Below are positions 55,998-56,015 of a stretch of 56,015 nucleotides of DNA, piece after piece. Made by a program: the position numbers and the translations under genes. The DNA lies in assembly GCA_934693135.1 (NCBI GenBank), contig CAKUVA010000012.1:1-56015 (forward strand), given 5' to 3'. The notes beneath the pieces were generated by a model. The model was not told the DNA's origin. It was given only the letters and a program-made list of their open reading frames with translations, and did no database searches. Each line of letters opens with the position of its first letter. Position 1 is the first letter of the stretch. The DNA is from an uncultured Bacteroidales bacterium (lineage in GTDB: Bacteria > Bacteroidota > Bacteroidia > Bacteroidales > UBA932).

Positions 55998-56015
55998 ATG
56001 TTGTACCCTATCGGA
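55998..56015 (+). CDS. Start of a probable AAA-ATPase-like/DUF1703 gene, cut by the edge
   Basis: Only six codons (MLYPIG) are visible. The same opening is characteristic of the Bacteroidota AAA-ATPase-like proteins with a C-terminal PD-(D/E)XK nuclease-like domain (PF09820/PF08011), which typically begin with xxYPIGIQ. A -7 element lies 21 bases upstream, which supports a real start here. The identification is tentative. Confidence 0.35.

Overview
The window looks like chromosomal DNA of a Bacteroidota bacterium, most likely order Bacteroidales. Many genes are preceded by the phylum's TAnnTTTG -7 element, often with a TTTG-like -33 element 18-20 bases upstream, and purine-rich ribosome binding sites are mostly weak or absent. 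Bacteroidota-type families recur: DUF4293, a TonB C-terminal domain fused to an M28 peptidase fold, a membrane-bound AraC regulator, a membrane LytTR regulator, and GH110. Nothing in the sequence fixes the genus. I saw no rRNA, CRISPR array, transposase or prophage.

Left part (1-24.6 kb): the 5' end of rfbC diverges from rpsF-rpsR-rplI. Then come tRNA-Lys(CUU), a Nudix hydrolase, fba and araB, gmk-nadD, dnaK, an RluA-type pseudouridine synthase, and a reverse-strand run SPOR lipoprotein / degenerate M28-TonB protein / leuS / two YitT proteins, closed by a terminator, with a membrane AraC regulator after it. DUF389-capA-phoH form a tightly overlapped forward operon. gyrA is followed by a TPR protein.

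Middle (24.7-46.3 kb): a ClpA/ClpC-type unfoldase without the usual coiled-coil middle domain, overlapped by a phosphoglycolate phosphatase; a uridine phosphorylase; an exported hydrolase with an AI-2E-type permease; a LytTR regulator; the fatty-acid cluster fabH-fabK-fabF-fabZ; the queuosine pair yhhQ-queF with a candidate preQ1 riboswitch; two tandem copies of a 113-bp hairpin-rich element; prfA; a GNAT-like protein; DUF2147; mazG; a CoA-transferase; the ABC-F protein ettA; an FAD oxidoreductase; and two tRNA-Lys genes.

Right part (46.4-56 kb): GC content is visibly higher and the content more accessory. It holds a cytidylate-kinase-like gene overlapped with lrgA-lrgB, a GH110 alpha-1,3-galactosidase lipoprotein, a 1596-residue protein joining an exonuclease-like domain, a RecQ helicase and a UvrD-type helicase, a DUF2721 membrane protein, a flavodoxin-like protein, and the first codons of a probable AAA-ATPase-like gene at the edge.

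Most of the window is housekeeping. The best places for something new are the fused nuclease-helicase, the M28-TonB protein that has lost catalytic residues, the repeat plus candidate riboswitch before the queuosine genes, and two related inverted repeats placed 30-35 bases upstream of reverse-strand start codons.
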